DNA from: an uncultured Pseudomonadota bacterium
Lineage (GTDB): Bacteria > SAR324 > NAC60-12
Direction of reading: 5' to 3'
DNA length: 6,787 nt
Assembly (NCBI GenBank): GCA_913056375.1
Contig: CAJXNF010000157.1
Location: 1 to 6,787, forward strand
Below are positions 1 through 5,937 of the stretch, in pieces. The notes below the pieces were generated by a model, which was given only the letters and a program-made list of their open reading frames with translations, was not told the DNA's origin and did no database searches. Both the position numbers and the translations under genes were made by a program. Within the stretch, counting starts at the first letter, position 1. Every line of letters begins with the position of its first letter.

Positions 1-2
1 CT

Positions 3-26
3 TTCGCCGAACTATTCGCCGAACTA
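3..26. repeat. Tandem 12-bp duplication over the receptor stop codon
   Basis: Two perfect adjacent copies of TTCGCCGAACTA (3-14 and 15-26). Read on the minus strand, each copy is TAG TTC GGC GAA, so the copy at 15-26 supplies the TAG stop of the TonB receptor and the second copy repeats the stop in frame three codons later. The duplication is seen directly. It probably arose by slippage and gives a back-up in-frame stop; no regulatory role can be shown. Confidence 0.8.
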
Positions 27-2162
27 GAAGTACCACATAAGGCGCCCATAAACATTTCGGCCCAGCCCTGGCATACGGCTTCGGGTCTGGATGTCCGGGT
101 TGTATGCGCGGTTATAGGCCGCCAGGTGGTCAAAGTACGTTTCATTCAACAGATTCTCGACGCCAAGTCTCAATTCTGCACCTGCGGCAAATTCAATCAG
201 GCCAGACAAATTCAGCACGGAATAAGCCTCTGTGGCTTGCTCAAGATTAGTCAGTGAAATGCGGTCCTGCGCTGCGTAGGAGATGCTCTCCAGTGATACA
301 AGCCAATCTTCTGAGGTGTAGTCCAGTGCCAGAATCACATTGTCGGGAGATATCCGGTAAAGGTAATCATTGATGTCCTTACGCTCTCCTCTGACCACGT
401 TAGCGATAGCACGCAGGGTGAGGCGGTCAGACAGGCTGTAGCGCGCCTCTACGTCAAGCCCATAGAATCTTGCTTCTGTATTGTTGAATTGCAAAGGATC
501 TGGCGCTCCCATTCCCATATTGCTCATCATCATGGCTATGTTATTCGCCACGGCACTGGTCGCCGGTGTTCCCTGAATAAAGTCAGTAACATTCTTGTAG
601 AAGGCCCGTGGGTAAAGCGCGAAATTTGCACCGCTCCAATCAAAGCCCACTTCAATCTCGTGTGCCACTTCTGGGTTCAGGTCGACTCGTCCCACATAGG
701 TTTTGCCGTCCGCCATGCCGCCGGTAGATTCCATCGGCGACCAGAGATAGCGCTCCTGGTAAGAGGGCGATCGCGTTTTACGTGCCGCTCCGACATACCA
801 GATGACGCCCCTGCTGGCTTCAAGGCTCAGGCGTGCAAACCATTCAAAGTTGTTATCGATCTGAGAGCGATCGTCGCTGTTAAATCCGTTCGCCAACAGT
901 GAAGAGAGATTGTTCATCATTACCGGCATGCCCGCAGGCAGGTTCATAGGATTTAAATTTGAACCAACCTCGCCGGTATTCATGGTGACGCGGTTGTAGC
1001 GAACACCCGCGTCGAGACCCATTGTTTCCCCAATCACCAGACTGCGTTCTACGAATGCGCCCAGTATGTCACGCTGGCTATCATTAAAATTTGTGAGGAA
1101 GAATGGTCCGACGTTTGGATTAGTGACAACGGCATCGTGATTGGTGAAATGACCATCGAGCCCGTAGTTCCAGACGCCATTGTCCACGTATTGCTCATAC
1201 TTGAGGTTGAAGCCCAGATTTTCACTGGTGGCAAAGGTCTGCCGGAAGCGCATCCGGCCCGGAGACATCATATTGTCCTGCGGAGGTCGCCGGAGATGAA
1301 AATTGGTCATCCAGTGCTCATTGTTGCTGCCGAACAGCTCTGCAGTCAGTGTCCCGGCCGTGCCGGTGTGGCGATACCTCGTTCTGAACAGGTCACTGTC
1401 AATGGAAAGAATGTCCATTGGCAGGGCAGGGGTTCCTGCATCTCCGGTGTTATTCCGCGCGATATCCACGGCAAATGTATGCTCACCCCTGCGGAAGCTG
1501 TAGCCGAGATCGAAGCGCTCCCGCTCGTATTCGCTGGGCGTTATTACCCCGTCCGGAAATTCCAGATCACTGGCGCTTTCATTCATCACAAAGCCCCGAA
1601 TCAAATGATTTCGGTTGGTCATCGCAAAGAAGCCGCTCGCAACGACGCCTTCATTCACCGTCTGGGTGCCAATATACGTTCTGCCTGTAAACTCGAATGC
1701 CTCCCGGCCGCCGAATTCACCAGAGTAAGTTTTAGCCTGGATATAACCGCCAATCGTTTCCTGCGCGGTACTCACCGGCGCAATGCCCCGATTGATTGTG
1801 AGGGATTCCAGCAAAGCGACAGGTGCATAAGACAAGGGAGCGTCCATGGAGTTGGGCCCGGCGCCGCTAATCTGCGCTCCGTCAACGGCCACGCTGATCC
1901 GGTCACCGAACATGCCTCGATACTGGGCAATGCCGGTCAGTTCGCCATTCTTGTTCAGATTGGCGCCGGGCATCTTGCGCAGCATCTGGGCAGTGTCGGC
2001 CGGCGCGACCAGCGTGTCGTCCGTTGCTACCGTATGGCTGTCCTGCACACCGACCACGATGATTTCATTAATGCGCGGTGCATCCTGAGCGGCAAGCGGT
2101 AAGGCGAAGGTGGCGAAGGTGCCGAGAGTGGCGAGGGAAAAGAGGCAGTTAAGCTTAGGCAT
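24..2162 (-). CDS. TonB-dependent outer-membrane receptor, Met-rich, OprC/NosA copper-receptor-like
   Basis: A 712-aa outer-membrane gated barrel importing a substrate with TonB energy. I start it at 2162: GGAG lies five bases upstream and the protein then opens with a signal peptide (residues 1-25, ending LPLAA|QDAP). The frame stays open 139 codons further upstream, but that stretch is antisense to the kinase gene. A TonB box follows (INEIIVVG, 31-38), then a plug (about 45-145) with RGMFGDR (82-88) and GAGPNSMDAP (100-109), then the beta-barrel ending in the aromatic WYF. The plug pattern resembles TonB copper receptors (OprC, NosA), in which the matching site reads GACPxxMD; here Met106 is kept but the Cys is Gly. 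Met clusters at 298-304, 394-416 and 544-551 (MMMSNMGM) would suit Cu binding. Copper as substrate is inference; another metal or small ligand is possible. It is divergent from regBA. Confidence 0.93.
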   Translation of the reverse strand: MPKLNCLFSLATLGTFATFALPLAAQDAPRINEIIVVGVQDSHTVATDDTLVAPADTAQMLRKMPGANLNKNGELTGIAQYRGMFGDRISVAVDGAQISGAGPNSMDAPLSYAPVALLESLTINRGIAPVSTAQETIGGYIQAKTYSGEFGGREAFEFTGRTYIGTQTVNEGVVASGFFAMTNRNHLIRGFVMNESASDLEFPDGVITPSEYERERFDLGYSFRRGEHTFAVDIARNNTGDAGTPALPMDILSIDSDLFRTRYRHTGTAGTLTAELFGSNNEHWMTNFHLRRPPQDNMMSPGRMRFRQTFATSENLGFNLKYEQYVDNGVWNYGLDGHFTNHDAVVTNPNVGPFFLTNFNDSQRDILGAFVERSLVIGETMGLDAGVRYNRVTMNTGEVGSNLNPMNLPAGMPVMMNNLSSLLANGFNSDDRSQIDNNFEWFARLSLEASRGVIWYVGAARKTRSPSYQERYLWSPMESTGGMADGKTYVGRVDLNPEVAHEIEVGFDWSGANFALYPRAFYKNVTDFIQGTPATSAVANNIAMMMSNMGMGAPDPLQFNNTEARFYGLDVEARYSLSDRLTLRAIANVVRGERKDINDYLYRISPDNVILALDYTSEDWLVSLESISYAAQDRISLTNLEQATEAYSVLNLSGLIEFAAGAELRLGVENLLNETYFDHLAAYNRAYNPDIQTRSRMPGLGRNVYGRLMWYF

Positions 2163-2319
2163 GTTGTCTCCGGACAGAGGTTTTTCTGGGGCGCAGTATG
2201 CATAAAACCGAGTCTTTTCGCCTGCGACACGATGTCGCACCTTCTGTCCCTCAGTCTGTTGCTCAAGTAAAGTAAGGCTGTGGTCCGGTGGCAGTACAGG
2301 TAATTTAAGGAAGGCAGCT
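2163..2319. promoter_or_regulatory. Divergent control region, receptor / regBA
   Basis: The 157 bp between the receptor start (minus strand) and the kinase start (plus strand) must carry both promoters. On the kinase side AAGGAAGG (2307-2314) sits five bases before the ATG. On the receptor side GGAG sits five bases before its ATG. No convincing -35/-10 pair was found on either strand; GCATACT read on the minus strand near 2199 is only a weak -10 candidate. Weak core promoters would fit activator dependence. A 7-bp inverted repeat, GGACAGA (2172-2178) with TCTGTCC (2243-2249), flanks the palindrome at 2223-2239. Confidence 0.6.
2223..2239. promoter_or_regulatory. Putative RegA/PrrA/RoxR operator
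   Basis: Perfect inverted repeat TGCGACA-CGA-TGTCGCA. Its core is GCGAC, a 5-bp spacer, then GTCGC, which matches the half-sites described for RegA/PrrA-family regulators (GCGNC and GNCGC with variable spacing). It lies about 60 bp upstream of the receptor start and 80 bp upstream of the kinase start, in the control region of the operon that encodes such a regulator. The palindrome is seen directly; binding by the neighbouring RegA and autoregulation are inferred. Confidence 0.65.
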
Positions 2320-3654
2320 ATGGCAGCGATGTCCGGATGGTTCGGAAAGCTGAGTGTTCTCGGTCTGACAGACAATGTGCAGTCAGGGATCCTCAGGGTG
2401 GGTCTGCAGCGGCTCCTGCTGCTCCGGATATTCGTCACGTTTTTGAGCGTGCTTGCGCTTGCTATTCTTGAAAACCTGACCCCAATTTCAGCTCCACTGC
2501 CTCTGATGGGGATCCTACTGATCACGTTAGGAGTGTCTCTGCTGGCTGGGTTCTGGCGGTTAAAGACTGCAAAGGTCATCAGCCATTACGAGTTTTTTGC
2601 ACATCTGCTGATTGATGTCCTGGTGCTGATCGTGCTGCTGAGCGTCGCCGGAGGCGCGAGTAATCCATTGATTTCTTATTTACTGGTTTTGCTGGCGATA
2701 GTCGCTACCTTACTGCCACCTATATTCGCCTTCATATTCGCGATCTCCGGCATTTTGATTTACAGCTTTTTCCTAATACGGGATCTCAACGTGGATCACA
2801 GTGACTCGATGGCATCGATGCAGCAGGGTCAGATATTTGAACTACATCTGGTAGGCATGTGGGTTATTTTTTCAGTGAGTGCGATTCTCATTGCATTCTC
2901 CCTGACCCGTCTGTCATCTGCGATCAGAGAAAGGGAGATCATGCTTTCAGAAGTCAGAGAGAATGAACTTCGTAATGAGCAGCTTGTTGAGATCGGTATG
3001 CTGGCGGCAGGCACCGCTCATGCGATTGGAACTCCCTTGTCGACGATGTCGGTATTGCTTGCTGAAATAGATCTGTCGCTTCAGCAAAGGGTTAATGCTG
3101 AAAGTCTCAAGGAAGATATCCTGACGTTGCGCCAGCAATTAAGCCGTTGCAAGAGTTCCTTGAATGAGCTGGTTCATTACTATCATAAAGACAACACGAA
3201 GGAGAAAGAGAACTGGCTGCTGTCAGATTTTGTTTCTGAGCTCACAGATTACGTGACCAATATTCATCCGGGCTCTCAAGTTGAGTTCGTCCTGGAAACC
3301 GAAGATGATCCGTATATGACTGCCGAATTGAGCCTCAGGCATGCGGTCATTAACATTATCGAAAACGGGATCAAAGCCGCCGCTCATAAAGTGGAAGTTC
3401 GAGTTTCAAGTCCGGAAGGCTCTCGTCTGGAGATTCTTGTCACCGACGACGGCCCGGGCATGCCCACTGAAGTGATGGAGAAAATGGGCGAACCTTTCAT
3501 CTCAACCAGAAAGGACAGCATGGGTCTGGGTATTTTCCTGGCGAATGCAGCGGTGCAGCGGCTTGGCGGAGAGATAGAAATGTACAACCTTCAGCAAGGT
3601 GGAGCGACAACCCTGATCTCATTTCCCTTATCCTTGGACAACCGACCGGCATGA
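2320..3654 (+). CDS. regB: Membrane redox-sensing histidine kinase, RegB/PrrB/RoxS family
   Basis: A 444-aa inner-membrane sensor kinase that should autophosphorylate on His234 and pass phosphate to the response regulator encoded next to it. About six hydrophobic helices are visible (roughly 33-52, 60-78, 90-110, 117-132, 135-153, 177-196) with almost no periplasmic domain, typical of RegB. GGASNP (111-116) matches the GGxxNP quinone-sensing motif between helices 3 and 4. The H-box is GTAHAIGTPLS (231-241). Cys277 in SRCKSSL occupies the place of the redox-active cysteine of RegB. The ATPase domain has the N-box (N345, N349), DDGPGM (376-381) and the MGLGIF glycine loop (401-406). An AAGGAAGG ribosome site five bases upstream supports ATG 2320; ATG 2329 is an alternative. 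The gene overlaps its partner by ATGA, so the two are probably translationally coupled. In Pseudomonas the homologue is called RoxS. Confidence 0.93.
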   Translation: MAAMSGWFGKLSVLGLTDNVQSGILRVGLQRLLLLRIFVTFLSVLALAILENLTPISAPLPLMGILLITLGVSLLAGFWRLKTAKVISHYEFFAHLLIDVLVLIVLLSVAGGASNPLISYLLVLLAIVATLLPPIFAFIFAISGILIYSFFLIRDLNVDHSDSMASMQQGQIFELHLVGMWVIFSVSAILIAFSLTRLSSAIREREIMLSEVRENELRNEQLVEIGMLAAGTAHAIGTPLSTMSVLLAEIDLSLQQRVNAESLKEDILTLRQQLSRCKSSLNELVHYYHKDNTKEKENWLLSDFVSELTDYVTNIHPGSQVEFVLETEDDPYMTAELSLRHAVINIIENGIKAAAHKVEVRVSSPEGSRLEILVTDDGPGMPTEVMEKMGEPFISTRKDSMGLGIFLANAAVQRLGGEIEMYNLQQGGATTLISFPLSLDNRPA

Positions 3655-4208
3655 ATGTTGATAAGACGCCGCAACAACTTTTACTTGTTGAAGATGACGA
3701 GGTCTTCGCCCGAGTGCTCAGTAAGGCGCTGGGCCGACGCGGGTATGAAGTAAGTTATGCTCCGGACTTGAGTCTCGCTTTTCAGTTGGTAGAACAGGAA
3801 CAGTTCGATTTGGCGATATTGGATCTTAATCTGGGAGGCGCAACTTCCATGGAGTTGATCAAGCCACTGAAGCAGTCGAACCCTGAGATACGCATGCTGA
3901 TTCTTACCGGTTATGCCAGTATTGCTACGGCTGTGGAGGCTATCAAACTGGGGGCAGATAACTATCTTGCGAAACCCGCCGACACCGATGAGATTCTCGC
4001 TTCGCTATTAAATCGCGAGCAGTTGGATAAGCAAGTGGCTGATTCAGACGGAGGCTTGGCCACAATGTCTGTGAAGCGCCTTGAGTGGGAGCACATTCAA
4101 AAAACCTTGCAGGCAAACAACGGTAATATCTCTGCCACTGCCAGACAGTTGAACATGCATCGCCGAACGCTTCAGAGGAAGCTGCAAAAGCGGCCGGTTC
4201 GCACTTAG
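3651..4208 (+). CDS. regA: Response regulator, RegA/PrrA/RoxR family
   Basis: A 185-aa cytoplasmic DNA-binding response regulator, the usual RegA length. The receiver spans residues 9-120: acidic pocket E14-D15-D16, phosphoacceptor D58 (AILDLNL), T86 in LTGYAS and K108 in YLAKPAD. A short linker leads to a Fis-type helix-turn-helix (about 143-180) with NISATARQLNMHRRTLQRKL, the near-invariant DNA-binding signature of this family. In known members phosphorylation by RegB switches genes of respiration, photosynthesis, nitrogen or carbon fixation and oxidase expression according to redox state. The start codon overlaps the kinase stop (ATGA, 3651-3654), so the two proteins are made together. The inverted repeat at 2223-2239 is its likely operator. 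No photosynthesis or oxidase genes are in the window, so the wider regulon is unknown. Confidence 0.95.
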   Translation: MNVDKTPQQLLLVEDDEVFARVLSKALGRRGYEVSYAPDLSLAFQLVEQEQFDLAILDLNLGGATSMELIKPLKQSNPEIRMLILTGYASIATAVEAIKLGADNYLAKPADTDEILASLLNREQLDKQVADSDGGLATMSVKRLEWEHIQKTLQANNGNISATARQLNMHRRTLQRKLQKRPVRT

Positions 4209-4234
4209 CTTTTACACATTCGCAGAATGAAAAT

Positions 4235-4282
4235 TGGTGGGCCCACCAGGACTCGAACCTGGGACCGACGGATTATGAGTCC
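4235..4282 (-). tRNA. 3' fragment of a CAT-anticodon tRNA gene (att remnant)
   Basis: The minus strand reads from the anticodon arm to the CCA end: loop CTCATAA (anticodon CAT), variable region, T arm CCAGG-TTCGAGT-CCTGG, acceptor strand TGGGCCC, discriminator A and encoded CCA. The 5' half is absent: no D arm and no matching GGGCCCA acceptor strand occurs to the right. The anticodon stem also mispairs at the second base pair (G opposite G), which places the break there. The CTCATAA loop is shared by elongator tRNA-Met and tRNA-Ile2, so which one it came from is undecided. It is not a functional tRNA; it is the part a tyrosine recombinase leaves when an element inserts in a tRNA gene. Confidence 0.85.
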
Positions 4283-4300
4283 CTCGCAGACAATCAACCA

Positions 4301-4389
4301 CAACTCACCACAACAGCCTGCGTCACTTGAAATAAGGTATCACCACAGCTTTTCTATTGCCACTTGTTGTCATTGCTTGTGGTGAGTTG
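4301..4389. repeat. 13-bp perfect inverted repeat beside the tRNA fragment
   Basis: CAACTCACCACAA (4301-4313) is matched by its exact reverse complement TTGTGGTGAGTTG (4377-4389), 63 bp apart. The left arm overlaps a direct pair of ACCACAAC spaced 10 bp (one helical turn) apart, and CACCACA recurs at about 4341. The position next to an att-like tRNA end suggests arm-type integrase or excisionase binding sites. The repeats are seen directly; the role is inferred. Confidence 0.6.
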
Positions 4390-4397
4390 CGCCGCAG

Positions 4398-4416
4398 TGG
4401 TCCAAATTTGGTCCAA
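4398..4416. repeat. TGGTCCAA direct repeat with central palindrome
   Basis: Two copies of TGGTCCAA (4398-4405 and 4409-4416), 11 bp apart, enclose the 10-bp palindrome CCAAATTTGG (4402-4411). One-turn spacing suggests a protein-binding site, perhaps part of the attachment region. On the minus strand the same bases lie in a short open tail that stops at 4354. Confidence 0.5.
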
Positions 4417-4490
4417 GCAGCCTACCTTCTTGAATTCACAATCGCCCCTCCACCAAATCCCAATTGCGCGCACACAGGGTGTTTGAGGGT

Positions 4491-4796
4491 TCAGTTCAAT
4501 CTGTTGATTTCTATTATTTTCACAATTGCTTGAGTTCTTTTTTCAATGTGTCTGCTACTCTCATAACCCAAAACCATAGTAATAATTGTCTGATCAGCTA
4601 TAGCTTTTATTTCTCTATCCTCAAATGCACTTTCTAGATCCATTTCATCTAATTTATCATCGTCTCGTGAATCTATTTCCTCTATAAATTCTCCGATATG
4701 AGAAAAAATTTTAGAAGATTTTTCAATGCCTAATATTGATACATATGAGAGTTGTCTTGCAGCAAATGATATTGGAATTTCGGGCATAGAGTTCAT
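4491..4796 (-). CDS. Unidentified open frame, possible 5'-truncated remnant
   Basis: A 101-codon open frame ending at TGA (4491-4493). I do not recognise it. The part from about 4697 down to 4491 is the more convincing: about 68 codons with no stop in AT-rich DNA, an acidic stretch (EEIDSRDDDKLDEMDLE) and then a mixed helical tail ending KIIEINRLN. The first third (4700-4796) is exactly antisense to the recognisable ATP-grasp fragment, has no ribosome binding site and is probably not coding. The likely picture is the C-terminal end of a gene whose 5' part was lost at a junction near 4700. A chance open frame cannot be excluded. Confidence 0.3.
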   Translation of the reverse strand: MNSMPEIPISFAARQLSYVSILGIEKSSKIFSHIGEFIEEIDSRDDDKLDEMDLESAFEDREIKAIADQTIITMVLGYESSRHIEKRTQAIVKIIEINRLN

Positions 4797-4935
4797 TTTA
4801 GATGAGCAAGGACAACCTTGGACTTATGATGTTAATGTAAACACAAACTACAACAGTGAAGCTGAAGCAAGTGCCAGAAAGTTTGCATATAAAGAACTCA
4901 TAAGATATTTAGCTTCGTTACAAGAAAGCTCTTGA
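4702..4935 (+). pseudogene. C-terminal remnant of a RimK-like ATP-grasp ligase
   Basis: About 77 codons are open after a TGA at 4699-4701; the first ATG is at 4726. The translation matches the C-terminal end of RimK/alpha-L-glutamate-ligase-like ATP-grasp proteins: SGIEFILDEQGQPWTYDVN (about residues 19-37 from the ATG) followed by VNTNYNSEAEA. In that family the E and the D/N of YDxN bind the catalytic Mg-ATP, and the last segment is a C-terminal helix (here KELIRYLASL). Complete members are around 300 aa, so most of the protein, including the ATP-binding core, is missing. No upstream frame on this strand continues it; stops occur in all three. There is no ribosome binding site for ATG 4726. 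I call it a decayed remnant on the island, sure of the family and less sure of the exact left end. Confidence 0.7.
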
Positions 4936-5011
4936 ATTATATCTGCTCAAAAAGAGAAGATTTATAAGTAAAGCTGGATTTAGAAAAATCTTTTAAGAAC
5001 ATTAGGGCTTT

Positions 5012-5056
5012 AAAAAAATCAGACAATTTTTTAAGAGAGCTAGTAAATGCTCTTAA
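5012..5056. terminator. Weak A/T-rich hairpins between convergent gene ends
   Basis: Two small stems lie between the ATP-grasp remnant (plus) and the SnoaL-like gene (minus, stop at 5062). AAAAAAT (5013-5019) pairs with ATTTTTT (5026-5032), and TTAAGAG (5031-5037) pairs with CTCTTAA (5050-5056). They share bases and would be alternatives. The position fits a terminator for the minus-strand gene, but GC content is low and no clean U-tract follows directly. Confidence 0.25.
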
Positions 5057-5061
5057 GTAAA

Positions 5062-5595
5062 TTATTCTTCTTCTGTTGGTACCAATCTCGATGCAGCAAG
5101 AATGTACTTAACTTTATTGTTTTCAATTCTAGTATCAATCATTTCTTCGGTTACCATTTCCATGCCATCAATAGTTTGAGTCACTGTGTAGGAAGAAGTC
5201 ACCCAATGATGAACAGTACCATCAGATTGGGGAACATCATTTGCTATAGCAAAGTTATATTCCCATGATGGATTTGAGGAGGCAAACCAATCCTCTAAAA
5301 AAGCTATATGAGCATCTGGGCCTTTGATTATGGCGCCATTAGGAGCCCTTCCTTCAAAGTCATCAGCATTTGTTTTCCTAATAGCTTCAAGGTCACGTTG
5401 ATTATGAGCTTCAACATAATCTACCCAGAGTTTGATGTTGGACATATTGCCTGCGAGAAGGTCGGTTCTTTTTCCATCATCTGAAATCTCGTAACCGATG
5501 ACAGCAGCTTTATTCATGTGCCCTGATTCGTGATGACCTGCAAAAGAGAATTGGGCCATTAAAACCAAAGTTGAAATTGTAAGAAGTTTTTTCAT
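5062..5595 (-). CDS. Secreted NTF2/SnoaL-like protein
   Basis: A 177-aa protein with a clear Sec signal peptide (KK, hydrophobic LLTISTLVLMAQF, cleavage near SFA|GHH at residue 19), so it acts in the periplasm or outside. A His-rich stub follows (HHESGH, 21-26). From about 52 to 170 it has the NTF2/SnoaL-like alpha+beta cone pattern: first helix with WVDYVEAHNQRDLEAI, then ADDFEGRAPNG, KGPDAHIAFLEDWF, and the closing strands VHHWVTSSYTVTQ and YILAASRL. The family includes ketosteroid isomerases and polyketide cyclases but also many small-ligand binders; no catalytic role can be assigned. AGGA seven bases before the ATG supports the start. An 87-bp gap separates it from the SemiSWEET gene upstream, so it could be the last gene of that operon or have its own promoter. 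The highly acidic end (PTEEE) is notable. Confidence 0.85.
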   Translation of the reverse strand: MKKLLTISTLVLMAQFSFAGHHESGHMNKAAVIGYEISDDGKRTDLLAGNMSNIKLWVDYVEAHNQRDLEAIRKTNADDFEGRAPNGAIIKGPDAHIAFLEDWFASSNPSWEYNFAIANDVPQSDGTVHHWVTSSYTVTQTIDGMEMVTEEMIDTRIENNKVKYILAASRLVPTEEE

Positions 5596-5611
5596 AGATG
5601 TTCCTTGATTC

Positions 5612-5626
5612 TATAAGCTTATAAGC
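5612..5626. promoter_or_regulatory. Overlapping palindromes upstream of the SnoaL-like gene
   Basis: TATAAGCTTATAAGC contains two overlapping perfect palindromes, TATAAGCTTATA (5612-5623) and GCTTATAAGC (5617-5626), and another TATAA follows at 5631-5635. It lies 16-31 bp upstream of the ATG, just above the ribosome site. A TATGAT hexamer on the minus strand near 5642 is a possible -10. An operator or leader hairpin is possible; neither is proven. Confidence 0.3.
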
Positions 5627-5682
5627 GTTTTATAACTTTATCATAGTTAGCTAATGATTATTAAAATGAAGCTTGAAAAGAT

Positions 5683-5937
5683 TTATCCGTATCTTATTTT
5701 GAAAATAAGTATGAATGAGGCTAGTGTAAAGCTAATAAAGTTTGATCCAATAAGAGGCCAGGAATTTATCAATAGTCCATAAGCTAACCATAAAGCAACG
5801 CCACAGGTTGTTGTTAAAAAAGTCATTAAAGAAATATCTTGAGTGGATTTAGTTTTAAAAACTTTGATGGCTTGGGGAAGAAAAGCAAATGTTGTCAAGC
5901 TTGCGGCTGCAAACCCAACCATCTCAATGTAGTTCAT
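5683..5937 (-). CDS. SemiSWEET sugar transporter (MtN3/PQ-loop)
   Basis: An 84-aa inner-membrane protein of the usual SemiSWEET length, with one triple-helix bundle that works as a homodimer. Helices are about 4-25, 37-57 and 61-80. The PQ motif sits in helix 1 (FAFLPQ, P21-Q22), followed by the typical loop KVFKTKSTQDISL. Helix 2 carries W50 and Y53 in LWLAYG, and helix 3 N66 in GSNF; the Trp and Asn correspond to the sugar-pocket residues of characterised SemiSWEETs. Known members move mono- or disaccharides such as glucose or sucrose down their gradient; the substrate here is unknown. The start lies inside the end of the upstream AraC gene (14-bp overlap, 5924-5937) and no good ribosome site precedes it, so translation is probably coupled. 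Confidence 0.92.
   Translation of the reverse strand: MNYIEMVGFAAASLTTFAFLPQAIKVFKTKSTQDISLMTFLTTTCGVALWLAYGLLINSWPLIGSNFISFTLASFILIFKIRYG

Larger units (their letters stand above)
4209..4490. other. Island boundary / attachment region without genes
   Basis: This stretch between the regA stop and the first AT-rich open frame carries no convincing gene. It holds the tRNA 3' fragment (4235-4282) followed by a cluster of repeats: ACCACAAC twice (4297-4304, 4307-4314), a 13-bp inverted repeat (4301-4313 with 4377-4389), TGGTCCAA twice (4398-4405, 4409-4416) and the palindrome CCAAATTTGG (4402-4411). Base composition falls just to the right. Together this looks like one end (attL or attR) of an integrated element, with the island to the right. 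A 5-bp hairpin (CATTC-GCA-GAATG, 4217-4229) follows regA but has no U-tract and is not a clear terminator. Confidence 0.6.

Noticed and set aside
489..902. Plus-strand open frame of 137 codons
   Set aside because: Antisense shadow of the receptor barrel, with no recognisable protein features.
1137..2102. Long plus-strand open frame (321 codons)
   Set aside because: It lies wholly opposite the TonB receptor; its translation has no domain pattern and reflects the codon bias of the real gene.
2163..2579. N-terminal extension of the TonB receptor to 2579
   Set aside because: It is antisense to the 5' part of the kinase gene and would put 139 residues before an evident signal peptide that has its own ribosome site at 2162.
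4217..4229. Terminator after regA
   Set aside because: Only a 5-bp stem with a 3-nt loop and no U-tract.
4235..4320. Complete tRNA gene
   Set aside because: No D arm and no 5' acceptor strand complementary to TGGGCCC occurs to the right, and the anticodon stem is mispaired at the break.
5047..5268. Plus-strand open frame of 73 codons
   Set aside because: Antisense to the SnoaL-like gene, which has a signal peptide, a ribosome site and family motifs.
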